From contig NZ_CP025704.1 in NCBI RefSeq assembly GCF_002872415.1, forward strand, positions 2,666,001 through 2,730,000: 64,000 bases of DNA, read 5' to 3'. Below are positions 8,909 through 17,346 of this stretch, one piece after another. Source of the stretch: Bacteriovorax stolpii (lineage in GTDB: Bacteria > Bdellovibrionota > Bacteriovoracia > Bacteriovoracales > Bacteriovoracaceae). Position 1 is the stretch's first letter. Every line of letters begins with the position of its first letter. The notes below the pieces were generated by a model, which was given only the letters and a program-made list of their open reading frames with translations, was not told the origin of the DNA and did no database searches. The position numbers were made by a program, and so were the translations under genes.

Positions 8909-9082
8909 TGAAGCTTTCCTATTGTAAATTTTGACGTTCACTCTACCAGAGACGCCCGGGGTTTGGCATCAGTTATCTCTCGATGACGCCCCGAGCGCCA
9001 ATAGTAATTTACTCCAGTACTCATGATAAGAAAGATCTTATTCGTGCCTTGAATTTCCTATGAATTTCTCTAAACTATTCAC

Positions 9083-10021
9083 ATGGAATTCACTCCCCTT
9101 CGCATTTCGACAGTTAAGCCCCTTAGAGATCTGACTTTTGATCTCTATATCTTCTTCAAAGAGCACTACCTCTGCTACGCTAAACGTGGCGAGCAGCTCT
9201 CAGAAGATAAATTTCAAAAGCTTAAAACGCAAAAAATTGCCAAGTTTTTTATCACTGAACAAGATGAAGTGAATTACCAAAAATTCCTCGACGCTCTTTT
9301 AGATGAAACGCTGTCTAATCCAAAAATCGATCTGGAAGAAAAAGTAAATATGGCCGAAGGAGCCGCCAGCTCTGCCGTTGAAAGAATGCAAAAAAACCCA
9401 ACGGAAAGTGCTTACCGCGCCACTGAAAAAGCGGCCAAAAGCTTGCGCCAGGTTATTACTGGAAACCCGGATACATTAAAGAAAATTTTCGGGAAAAAAG
9501 TTGAAAAGAACGAAGAAATTATCAAGCACTCGCTTAACGTTTGTGCCCTTGCTGTAAAGCTTGCAGAAGTCAAAAGATGTACAGAGCAAGAGATGGATGA
9601 CCTGGGAACAGCGGCGCTGATCCACGACATAGGGCTTACGACTTTTAACAAAGACGACATCCAGCTTTTCTATAAACCTAAGAAGTTTTTAAGCAACGAC
9701 GACAAACGCGTGTACTATCTTCACTGTAAAGACGCTGCCAATATTTTAAAAGAAAAGCCCTACGTGACTCCTGCCATTCTTGAACTGGTGATGAATCACG
9801 AAGAAGTGGCCAGCGGGCTTGGGCCTAATAAAAAGAAAAAACTCTCTCTTCAGGAAGAGATCCTCTCGTTAGTTAACAACTACGACAAGCGCACGATCAC
9901 CAACAAAACGTCTCCTGCTCAGACGCTGAAAGACATGATGATTGATGAGTTAGGAAACTATGAACTGAATCTTCTAAATGATTTCAAGAAAGTCCTCCAG
10001 ACTGAAGGACTTCTCGAATAG
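9083..10021 (+). CDS. HD-domain phosphohydrolase-like protein (degenerate HD-GYP)
   Basis: 312 residues. The N-terminal about 130 are an unrecognised helical region. The C-terminal part resembles HD-GYP cyclic-di-GMP phosphodiesterases: HSLNVCALAVKLAE, the metal-binding HDIG near residue 184, and NHEEVASGLGP where HD-GYP proteins have HHExxDGxGYP. The GYP motif is therefore not conserved, so c-di-GMP hydrolysis is doubtful. It may bind a nucleotide or act as a regulator. Divergent from the ABC-F gene. Confidence 0.75.
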   Translation: MEFTPLRISTVKPLRDLTFDLYIFFKEHYLCYAKRGEQLSEDKFQKLKTQKIAKFFITEQDEVNYQKFLDALLDETLSNPKIDLEEKVNMAEGAASSAVERMQKNPTESAYRATEKAAKSLRQVITGNPDTLKKIFGKKVEKNEEIIKHSLNVCALAVKLAEVKRCTEQEMDDLGTAALIHDIGLTTFNKDDIQLFYKPKKFLSNDDKRVYYLHCKDAANILKEKPYVTPAILELVMNHEEVASGLGPNKKKKLSLQEEILSLVNNYDKRTITNKTSPAQTLKDMMIDELGNYELNLLNDFKKVLQTEGLLE

Positions 10022-10030
10022 TTTTTTAGT

Positions 10031-12730
10031 TTAGAAAATCACTCTGAGAGAATCTAAGACCACTTCCGCTTCATCGTAGGCCTTTGTCAGCACTTCAATT
10101 TGCGAGGCAATCGCTTCAATCTCTTCGTTTCTGACGACAGGGTTTTTCGCTTTTAGTTTTAATAAGCGCGTCTTCTCTGCATCCAGATGAGCAATCATAT
10201 TTTCTTTGTATTTCTTTTTAAGTTCTGCTGCTTCCTGGAGAGCATGGTCATGGGCGCTCTTTAGCACCTTCTGAACCGCGGCCTTTGGAAGTCCTTTTGC
10301 TTTTCTGGCCGTCTCAATGTCGGCGGCAGTGATCTTTTCATCGATGTCCGATTTTTCAAACTTTGCTGAGAAGTTCTCACCTGTTGAATCCACCAGAATG
10401 CGAATCGGAGTCGGAGGGAAAAATCTCTCCGGACTCAAACTCTTAGGAGCAATGGCCTGAAGCTTAAAGAATGTCTCAATAAACGTTTTACTCTGTCCTG
10501 TTTTCTTTCTCATCATTACGCTCACATTTCCAAATGTGTTGCTCAAGATAAGATCGATGACCCCGACGACCATCGGGTGATCCCAGGTTAAAAACTCAAC
10601 ATCTTCGCGGCGAAGAGCTGTTTTTCTCTCATAAGTAATCCTGATTCCGTCTACCGGAAGCCCCGGGAAATACGGAACGTACATGTTGTCACTTGGTCTG
10701 ATATAAAAAACACCGTCATCTAAATCTTCAATGTCAACACCCAGTTCCTGAAAGACGTCGTTCATGTAGTTAATCAGGTTTGACTCTTCATCAAACTTTT
10801 TTACTTCACTGACTAAGGCCTTAGCCTCCTCTTCTTTAAACGAGTTTAACTCAACTAAAATGTCGCGTCCTTCTTCCAGTTTATGTGAAACTTCTTTAAA
10901 TTCGCGTGCTGTATTTTCCAAAAATTCCTGAAGAACTTTTGGGTCTTTAAAACACAATTCTGGTTTATTTAAATACTCTTCCAAAAGCGATTGCAGCTGC
11001 TGGTGAACAATACTCGCTCCTTTTGCCGAATGGACAAAAGCATCCAGCCCGGTGTGGAACCATTGGTATAAAATCTCATCATACGAGCTGACAATATAAG
11101 GAACGTGTAAGTGAATATCGCTGTCCTGGCCGATACGATCAAGACGACCAATTCTCTGCTCTAATAAATCCGGGTAAAGCGGAAGATCAAAAAGAACCAA
11201 GTGGTGAGCGAATTCAAAATTGCGCCCTTCACTTCCAATCTCTGTACATAAAAGAATATTGGCCCCTTGAGGATCAGCGAAATAAGCGGCCTGGCGATCG
11301 CGCGCAACAAAAGAAAGCCCCGAGTGAAACACGCCCACATTCATTGCTGGAAAACGGTCTTTTAAAAGTTTTTCCAGGCAGAGAACTTTCGTTTTTGATT
11401 TAGTGATTAAAAGGATTTTCTCGCCTTGATGGCGCCCTAAAAACTCCGTCAGCCAATCGAGTTTCATATCAAATGAAGGCCCGATTGTTTCTTCATCTTC
11501 AAGTCCAAGGTGGTGAGTTTTTTTACTCTCCAAAGGATAGGCATGTAAGATTCTCTTTGGGAAAAAAGAAAAGTGTTTACTCATTCTGGTTCTGGTATTT
11601 CTAAAAAAGATTCTTCCCGGACCGTGAAGATCCTGAAGCTCTTTTAGTTTCACTTCACTTTCGGCATCACCTTTTTTCAAAAGCTCGCGAGCAGTTTTGG
11701 CCACTTCTTCATAGTGAGCTGTCTCTTCTAGAAACTTTTTATAATCGTAAAAACGATCCGGGTCTAAAAGTTTTAGTCTGGCAAAGTGCCCTTCCATTCC
11801 CAGCTGTTCAGGTGTCGCGGTTAAAAGCAGAAGACCTGAGGATTTTTTAGCAATGGCCTCAACAATTTTATATTCTGGAGAAGCATTTTCCTGCGACCAT
11901 TTTAACTGGTGGGCCTCATCAACGACCATGATGTCCCAGGTCGCTTCACTCATCATCCTGCGGGCCATTTCAGCACCCTTTAGCAGACCGATGTTCACAA
12001 TAACAAAGTCGTTGTCGGTGAATGGATTGGTGTTTGGCTCTAAGTGAGTTTCCTGATTGAGTGTCGTAAAAGTTAAGTTGAATTTTCTTAGCATCTCAAT
12101 AAACCACTGGTAGACCAGTGAATCGGGAACCAGGATTAAAGCGCGCTTAACTCTTTCCGATAAAATCAAATGGTGAAGTGCCAGACCTGCTTCAATCGTT
12201 TTTCCTAGTCCTACTTCATCAGCTAAAAGAACGCGTGGGATAGGTCTATCAGCAATCTGGTCGGCCACATAAAACTGGTGAGGAATGAGATTCATTCTTC
12301 CACCAACAAATCCTCTGACTCTCGATTGGGTAAGGCGGTTTTTGTTCCACAGTGTTTTAAAACGAAGCTCAAAAAGTCCCGGAGCATCGGCATTTCCATT
12401 AAAGAGACGATCTTCCGGTTTATTGAAACTCAGCGAGTCTGAAAGCTCTCTTTCATCGTATGTGTCGCTCGCTGATTGATAAGCAATAATGCCTTCGCGG
12501 TCAACAACAGCATCGACGGTGATTTTTTCTCCCGATCTTAAAGTGATTTCATCACCCACGGCAAAAACCACGCGCTTAATCGGCGCACCTTTTGATCCGT
12601 ACACTCTTTCAGTTTTAGCAGCGAGAAAAGAAATTTTTAAGGTCTTGGATTCAACAGTCGATAGAATACCAAGTCCCAGCTCTGGCTCAGTTTCGCTCAT
12701 AAAGCGCTGGCCTGGAATGAGATTGCTCAC
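10031..12730 (-). CDS. rapA: RNA polymerase-associated SNF2-family ATPase RapA
   Basis: Recycles stalled RNA polymerase in E. coli. The 899 residues align with RapA from the first residues (GQRFMSETEPELGLG) through the Tudor-like N-terminal region, the SNF2 Walker A DEVGLGKTIEAG (171-182), the DEAH box VVDEAHQL, motif III LLLTATPEQLGMEGHFARL and the helicase C motifs (IGSEGRNFEFAHHLVLFDLP, QRIGRLDRIGQ). The long C-terminal region ends in a charged coiled coil. The start is GTG with an AAAGGAC site. It is the last gene of a three-gene operon. Confidence 0.93.
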   Translation of the reverse strand: MSNLIPGQRFMSETEPELGLGILSTVESKTLKISFLAAKTERVYGSKGAPIKRVVFAVGDEITLRSGEKITVDAVVDREGIIAYQSASDTYDERELSDSLSFNKPEDRLFNGNADAPGLFELRFKTLWNKNRLTQSRVRGFVGGRMNLIPHQFYVADQIADRPIPRVLLADEVGLGKTIEAGLALHHLILSERVKRALILVPDSLVYQWFIEMLRKFNLTFTTLNQETHLEPNTNPFTDNDFVIVNIGLLKGAEMARRMMSEATWDIMVVDEAHQLKWSQENASPEYKIVEAIAKKSSGLLLLTATPEQLGMEGHFARLKLLDPDRFYDYKKFLEETAHYEEVAKTARELLKKGDAESEVKLKELQDLHGPGRIFFRNTRTRMSKHFSFFPKRILHAYPLESKKTHHLGLEDEETIGPSFDMKLDWLTEFLGRHQGEKILLITKSKTKVLCLEKLLKDRFPAMNVGVFHSGLSFVARDRQAAYFADPQGANILLCTEIGSEGRNFEFAHHLVLFDLPLYPDLLEQRIGRLDRIGQDSDIHLHVPYIVSSYDEILYQWFHTGLDAFVHSAKGASIVHQQLQSLLEEYLNKPELCFKDPKVLQEFLENTAREFKEVSHKLEEGRDILVELNSFKEEEAKALVSEVKKFDEESNLINYMNDVFQELGVDIEDLDDGVFYIRPSDNMYVPYFPGLPVDGIRITYERKTALRREDVEFLTWDHPMVVGVIDLILSNTFGNVSVMMRKKTGQSKTFIETFFKLQAIAPKSLSPERFFPPTPIRILVDSTGENFSAKFEKSDIDEKITAADIETARKAKGLPKAAVQKVLKSAHDHALQEAAELKKKYKENMIAHLDAEKTRLLKLKAKNPVVRNEEIEAIASQIEVLTKAYDEAEVVLDSLRVIF

Positions 12731-12754
12731 AATTAATGTCCTTTGAATTTTAAA

Positions 12755-12892
12755 TTACTGATTGATTCGATAAATGGCGATCGCTAGTCCCACCACAATC
12801 ATTCCCAGGATAATGTAAATACGGTTTTTTCCCAGTTCTTTTTCATCTTGAGTAAGACCTTTGTTGGCCTTTCTTACGCTCTTTTTTGACAT
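12755..12892 (-). CDS. Small single-span membrane protein (45 aa)
   Basis: Translating the minus strand from 12892 gives MSKKSVRKANKGLTQDEK, then a hydrophobic span (IYIILGMIVVGLAIAIY, about 25-41), ending RINQ. The positive N-terminus suggests that end stays in the cytoplasm. It lies 2 bases after the stop of the 88-residue gene and 24 bases before rapA, so all three are probably one transcript. No family recognised. Confidence 0.65.
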   Translation of the reverse strand: MSKKSVRKANKGLTQDEKELGKNRIYIILGMIVVGLAIAIYRINQ

Positions 12893-12894
12893 GA

Positions 12895-13161
12895 CTAATG
12901 CACTCCAAACATATCTTTAATAAAATCGCGAACACCTTTAGTTGATTTTATCTTATATAGGTCAAAAGCATAAGAATCATCGTGAGAAAAATTTTCTGCC
13001 TCCATAAAGGGGTCCATCCCCTCCTGGATATTAGATTCGGACTTTAGTTTAGAGACCATTTCGTTATTGTCGCGGACGATTTGGCGTGCGCGCTCGACAG
13101 CAATTCTAGCTGATTCGTATTTAGGCAGGAAATCCTGTGAAATCGTTTGTTCGTTTTCCAT
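12895..13161 (-). CDS. Hypothetical protein, first gene of the rapA operon
   Basis: 88 residues, acidic and probably mostly helical (VERARQIVRDNNEMVSKLKSES), no signal peptide and no membrane segment. A GGGTAAAAG ribosome site precedes the ATG. It is followed within 2 bases by a tiny membrane protein gene and then rapA. I do not recognise a family; the operon position is the only functional clue. Confidence 0.65.
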   Translation of the reverse strand: MENEQTISQDFLPKYESARIAVERARQIVRDNNEMVSKLKSESNIQEGMDPFMEAENFSHDDSYAFDLYKIKSTKGVRDFIKDMFGVH

Positions 13162-13272
13162 CTTTTACCCGGTGTGTTGATAAAAAATTAGTGTATCTGA
13201 CAGTATTACTCCCCTAAAAAAGGATCCGTCCATAAAAGTTTTTGAACCAGAGCAATATCTCTGTGAAATTTC

Positions 13273-13304
13273 GAATGAAAAACCACTGACTTTTTCTTTC
13301 ATTC
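13273..13304 (+). promoter_or_regulatory. Inverted repeat in the ybiT leader
   Basis: GAATGAAA at 13273-13280 and TTTCATTC at 13297-13304 form a perfect 8-base inverted repeat with a 16-base loop, 40 bases before the ybiT start. It may be an operator or a leader hairpin. The 182 bases between 13161 and 13344 otherwise hold only the divergent promoters. Confidence 0.3.
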
Positions 13305-13343
13305 AGTCTAAAAAGAGATTTCTTACAAAATGAGGAATTTCTT

Positions 13344-14930
13344 ATGATTATTTGCCAGAATGTTGGACTTCGCTACGGGGCCAGAAAATTATTTGATGAA
13401 GTGGATATCAAGTTCACTCCAGGAAACTGTTATGGTCTTATCGGTGCAAACGGCGCCGGAAAATCTACGTTCTTAAAAATCTTATCAGGTGAAATCCCAA
13501 GTACATCTGGACACGTCTTCATCACTCCGGGACAACGTCTTTCAATCCTAAAACAGGATCATTTTCTTTACGAAGACATCGAAGTTTTAAAAGTTGTTAT
13601 CATGGGTAACAAAGTTTTAATGGATGTAATGGAAGAAAAAGATGCTCTTTACGCTAAAGAAGATTTTTCTGATGCTGACGGATTAAGAGCAGCTGATCTT
13701 GAAGCGCTCTTTGGTGAGATGAACGGATGGGAAGCTGAATCTGAAGCAGCAACACTTCTGTCTGGTCTTGGTATCAAAGAAGAACTTCTTTCTAAAAAAA
13801 TGTCTGAACTAAACGGTGGCGAAAAAGTTAAGGTTCTCCTTGCTCAGGCATTATTTGGTAAACCTGATATTCTTCTTCTGGATGAGCCTACCAACCACTT
13901 GGATATGAAAGCGATCCACTGGTTAGAGAATTTCTTAGCGACATTTGAAAACACAGTTATCGTTGTATCCCATGACCGTCACTTCCTGAACAAGGTGTGT
14001 ACCCACATGGCCGACATCGATTTCGGAAAAATTAAAATTTACACTGGTAACTATGATTTCTGGTACCAGTCTTCTCAATTGGCCATGACTTTAAAGTCGA
14101 ACCAGAACAAAAAGACTGAAGAGAAAATGCAGGAACTTCGCGACTTTATCGCCCGCTTCTCTGCCAACGCTTCTAAGTCAAAACAAGCGACATCAAGACA
14201 AAAGATGCTTGATAAAATCACGCTTGAAGATATTCAACCTTCAACGAGAAAATACCCATTTGTTTCTTTCAAAGCGAAGAAAGAGATTGGTAAAGATGTT
14301 CTTACAGTTGAAAAACTTTCTAAGTCTCTTGATGGAAAAGTTTTATTTAAAAACATTTCTTTCCAGGTAAGAAAAACAGACAAGATCGTCCTTCTAGGAA
14401 GTGACCAGGCGTGCTCTGCTTTAATGGACGTACTAATGGGTGTTTCTAAGCCTGATTCAGGACAAATCAACTGGGGTGTGACTGCTCAAAAATCATACTT
14501 CCCGGCAGACAACTCAGAGTTCTTCGCCGATGGAAGACACAACCTTGTTGACTGGCTACGCGATTTCTCAGAAGACAAAGACGAGTCATTCGTCAGAGGA
14601 TTCCTGGGACGTATGCTTTTTACAGGTGAAGAAAGCCAGAAAAAAACAAACGTTCTCTCAGGTGGAGAAAAAGTCCGCATGATGCTTTCAAAGATGATGC
14701 TTGAAGCACCAAACGTTTTAATTATGGACGGTCCAACCAACCACCTTGACCTTGAAAGTATCACGTCAGTGAACGAAGGCCTAAAGAAGTGGGACTCTAC
14801 CTTAATTTTTGCCTGCCACGACCACGAGTTCGTGCAGACGGTGGCCAATAGAATTATTGATATTCAACCAGACGGATCAATCATCGATGTCGAAAAATCA
14901 TTCGATGAATACTTGGGGCTTAATGACTAA
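13344..14930 (+). CDS. ybiT: ABC-F ATPase of the YbiT type with a degenerate second ATPase domain
   Basis: 528 residues, close in length and sequence to E. coli YbiT (530), including the linker RFSANASKSKQATSRQKMLDKI. Domain 1 is intact: Walker A GANGAGKST (34-42), signature LNGGEKVK, Walker B LLLDEPTNHLD, and SHDRHFL. Domain 2 has lost the Walker A: GSDQACSA from Gly352, where YbiT has GTNGVGKS, so the essential lysine is gone. The catalytic glutamate is Gly463 in LIMDGPTNHLD. The switch is CHDHEF instead of SHDREF. The signature LSGGEKVR remains. One-site ATP hydrolysis is predicted. A GAGGA site precedes the ATG. Confidence 0.9.
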   Translation: MIICQNVGLRYGARKLFDEVDIKFTPGNCYGLIGANGAGKSTFLKILSGEIPSTSGHVFITPGQRLSILKQDHFLYEDIEVLKVVIMGNKVLMDVMEEKDALYAKEDFSDADGLRAADLEALFGEMNGWEAESEAATLLSGLGIKEELLSKKMSELNGGEKVKVLLAQALFGKPDILLLDEPTNHLDMKAIHWLENFLATFENTVIVVSHDRHFLNKVCTHMADIDFGKIKIYTGNYDFWYQSSQLAMTLKSNQNKKTEEKMQELRDFIARFSANASKSKQATSRQKMLDKITLEDIQPSTRKYPFVSFKAKKEIGKDVLTVEKLSKSLDGKVLFKNISFQVRKTDKIVLLGSDQACSALMDVLMGVSKPDSGQINWGVTAQKSYFPADNSEFFADGRHNLVDWLRDFSEDKDESFVRGFLGRMLFTGEESQKKTNVLSGGEKVRMMLSKMMLEAPNVLIMDGPTNHLDLESITSVNEGLKKWDSTLIFACHDHEFVQTVANRIIDIQPDGSIIDVEKSFDEYLGLND

Positions 14931-14945
14931 CCAGAGGCTTTGAAA

Positions 14946-15551
14946 ATGTCAGATACTAGGCGCAGAGGAATGAGTGAGGAGACGTGCTCTAAGCACGTCG
15001 CACGATCGAATGACGATAGCAACGACGTAGATGGCGTTTTAAAAACCTCTGGGAATGACTTTTTTGAAATTAGACAAATTAGTCCAGAAGATAAAATCCC
15101 TATACAGGCGGGACTCTCATTGCTCTCGCCTGAGTCCATCCGCCAGCGCTTTTTTGCCAACAAAACAGAATTCTCAGAGGCCGAATTAAAATTTTTGACT
15201 GAGGTTGATCAGGTTAATCACCTGGCCTACGTCGCTGTTCATCACAAAGGTGATAACCTTTTGCCGGCCGGAGTTATCCGCGCAGTCAAACCTAATGTGG
15301 AATCAACAGCAGCTGAGATCGGGATCGTGATTGTTGATTGTTACCAGGGTCAAGGTCTTGGAACGAGGCTCTTTGATACGATTGCTGAACAGGCGCTTAA
15401 AGTCGGGATCACCCAATTTTATGGTGACTATCATGTCAGTAACCTTAAAATGACTAAACTCCTTGAGAAGTTCGCAAAAAAACACCATCCTCTGATGATA
15501 AAACACACCCACGATGGATTTATTTATTTTGAAGCTCCGTTAAAAAACTGA
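14946..15551 (+). CDS. GNAT family N-acetyltransferase
   Basis: 201 residues from the ATG at 14946, which has a GAGGC site. The acetyl-CoA-binding motif A is IGIVIVDCYQGQGLGTRLFDTIAEQA (Q-x-x-G-x-G), preceded by the beta strand LAYVAVHHKG and followed by VSNLKMTKLLEKF. The family acetylates small molecules or proteins; the substrate is unknown. The first about 40 residues are charged and low in hydrophobics and resemble no part of a GNAT fold, so translation might begin further in. It follows ybiT after 15 bases. Confidence 0.8.
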   Translation: MSDTRRRGMSEETCSKHVARSNDDSNDVDGVLKTSGNDFFEIRQISPEDKIPIQAGLSLLSPESIRQRFFANKTEFSEAELKFLTEVDQVNHLAYVAVHHKGDNLLPAGVIRAVKPNVESTAAEIGIVIVDCYQGQGLGTRLFDTIAEQALKVGITQFYGDYHVSNLKMTKLLEKFAKKHHPLMIKHTHDGFIYFEAPLKN

Positions 15552-15592
15552 TAAACTTTGACACATATAAAAATTAAAAAACAGGATTATGC

Positions 15593-16324
15593 ATGGGACG
15601 TAAGTGGAACAACATTAAAGAAAAAAAAGGCGATCAGGACAAACAGCGCTCTTTAATTTACACAAAATCACTTCGCGAAGTTACAAAAGCAGTAAAACAA
15701 GGTGGAGAAGAAGTTGAAAGTAACTTCATGCTTCGTATCGCTCTTGAAAAGTGCAGAAAGTACAACGTTCCAAAAGACAACATCGACCGCGCGATCAAAA
15801 AAGGTCTAGGTAACGATGATGAAGGATATGAAGATATTGCTTACGAAGGATACGGACCTAACGGTGTCGCGATCTTCGTTGAAGCTTCAACAAATAACGG
15901 TACAAGAACAGTCGCTAACGTTCGCAACTTCTTTAACAAGTGCGGCGGATCTCTGGGAACAACTGGATGTCTTCAGTTCGTCTTCGAGAGAAAATCTGTT
16001 TTTGAGATCCCACAAGGAAAACTGGTAGAAGACGACTTCACAATGGACATGATCGATGCGGGAGCTGAAGATGTTGTCCTGGAAGACGGGTTCTATACTG
16101 TCACAGGGCCTATGGAGTCTTTCGGCGCTATCCAGACAAAACTCGACGAGCTAAAGGTCACAGCTGATGAAGCAGGGCTTGAGCGCGTGCCTCTAACGTT
16201 TAAGGAAATCGACAAAGAAACTTTCAAGACGGTCATGAAACTCGTAGACCTACTTGAAGGCGACGATGACGTCACAAAGGTTTACCACAACGTTAAGTAC
16301 GACGATTCATTCGCCGACCTGTAA
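15593..16324 (+). CDS. YebC/PmpR family protein
   Basis: 243 residues beginning MGRKWNNIKEKKGDQDKQRS, the family's hallmark N-terminus. It continues with NVPKDNIDRAIKKGLG, YEDIAYEGYGPNGVAIFVEASTNN, and RTVANVRNFFNKCGGSLGTTGCLQFVF. YebC proteins are DNA-binding regulators in some species and have recently been linked to relief of ribosome stalling. Cytoplasmic. An AGGA site lies before the ATG. The gene starts 41 bases after the acetyltransferase. Confidence 0.92.
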   Translation: MGRKWNNIKEKKGDQDKQRSLIYTKSLREVTKAVKQGGEEVESNFMLRIALEKCRKYNVPKDNIDRAIKKGLGNDDEGYEDIAYEGYGPNGVAIFVEASTNNGTRTVANVRNFFNKCGGSLGTTGCLQFVFERKSVFEIPQGKLVEDDFTMDMIDAGAEDVVLEDGFYTVTGPMESFGAIQTKLDELKVTADEAGLERVPLTFKEIDKETFKTVMKLVDLLEGDDDVTKVYHNVKYDDSFADL

Positions 16325-16469
16325 ACCTAAGCCTACTTCCACTTTTTCTGGGCACCCTTTTTATTTAGGGACGGGATTTTTCGACCTTCTTTTGAGGGTT
16401 TAGAATCTTCCCGAGGCCCTATTTTTCACCCATGTTAGTATGACTCTGGTCACACCCCGGAGGCTTTCA

Positions 16470-16832
16470 ATGTTCTTTGGCAAATTACTAGCAATCGCTC
16501 TTCTTAGTTTCTGCCTTTTCCAGAATACTGTCTCCGCCAGTGAGGACTTGGATAAAGATCCATTAGAAGGTTTTACTGTTTCTAAAGAAGACATCATTAA
16601 GAGTCTCGATGGACTCAAAAAAATGGGAAAGATTTCAGAGAGTGATTACCAAAAAGCAGTAAAGGAACTCACGAGCATGAGTGATGCTCAAGTGAGTGCA
16701 CTAAAAGAAACGGCCATTGGTATGGTGAGAAATGACCCGGATAAAGCTGTCGATCTGGTTAACAAAGGAAACAAGATCGACACAGAAGCAGCGAAAAAAC
16801 AAATTGGCGACCTGTCTAGGCCCAAGGAGTAA
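16470..16832 (+). CDS. Small secreted protein, unknown function
   Basis: 120 residues from the ATG at 16470, chosen for its GGAGG site. A signal peptide (about 1-23: FFGKLLAIALLSFCLFQNTVSA) is followed by a mostly helical hydrophilic protein with the repeat-like KSLDGLKKMGKISESDYQKAVKELTSMSD. Periplasmic or secreted. No family recognised. Its last 17 bases overlap the end of the convergent gene at 16816. Confidence 0.7.
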   Translation: MFFGKLLAIALLSFCLFQNTVSASEDLDKDPLEGFTVSKEDIIKSLDGLKKMGKISESDYQKAVKELTSMSDAQVSALKETAIGMVRNDPDKAVDLVNKGNKIDTEAAKKQIGDLSRPKE

Positions 16833-17268
16833 GTTCTTCGATCAGGTCGATATTATCCTCAACCAGTATTGAAGAGAATTTGAGACTGGTTAAACTTCTT
16901 AAAAGGCCTTCATAATCAAGAAGGCCTTTTTTATTTCGTTTACACATCAGAAGTGCCACTCCCCTTTCTTCCAGAAACCTCACAATACGCGGATTGTCCT
17001 GGATCTCATCATCAAACGAGATTACCATCGTATTGCGCTTAAAACGGTCATTAAAGACGCCCCAGTGCGGTTTTAAGTCATGTAAAGAAATCGCTATCAA
17101 CCTGAGCGGCTGCTTCTTGATATCAAAGTTTTCATCATCGACCTGGAAGCTATCGCTCTGGTCTTTTTGATTGAGCTTTTTTTGGTCAATCAAAACGCAA
17201 TCAGTGTGAGCACGAAGCTCCTGAACCTCACTGTAAGTGGATTCAGGAGAAATAAATTGGATTTTCAT
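16816..17268 (-). CDS. Hypothetical cytoplasmic protein
   Basis: 150 residues, no signal peptide. The order is alternating strands and helices (MKIQFISPES, CVLIDQKKL, LRLIAISLHDL, NTMVISFDDE, RIVRFLEERGVALLMCK), loosely like a receiver-type alpha/beta fold. The acidic pocket is not evident, so no call is made. An AGAGTT site precedes the ATG. The gene lies 79 bases downstream of the TldE gene on the same strand. Confidence 0.6.
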   Translation of the reverse strand: MKIQFISPESTYSEVQELRAHTDCVLIDQKKLNQKDQSDSFQVDDENFDIKKQPLRLIAISLHDLKPHWGVFNDRFKRNTMVISFDDEIQDNPRIVRFLEERGVALLMCKRNKKGLLDYEGLLRSLTSLKFSSILVEDNIDLIEELTPWA

Positions 17269-17346
17269 TGATCTGAACTCTTCAAAACAAAATTAAACTT
17301 CTCTGTCATATATAGGCCATAAAAAATGCTGTCGCATTTTTTCAGA

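Noticed and set aside
14967-15001. Inverted repeat GACGTGCT/AGCACGTC inside the start of the acetyltransferase gene
   Set aside because: Lies inside coding sequence close to the start; a short 8-base match with no T run. Interesting only if the start moves downstream.
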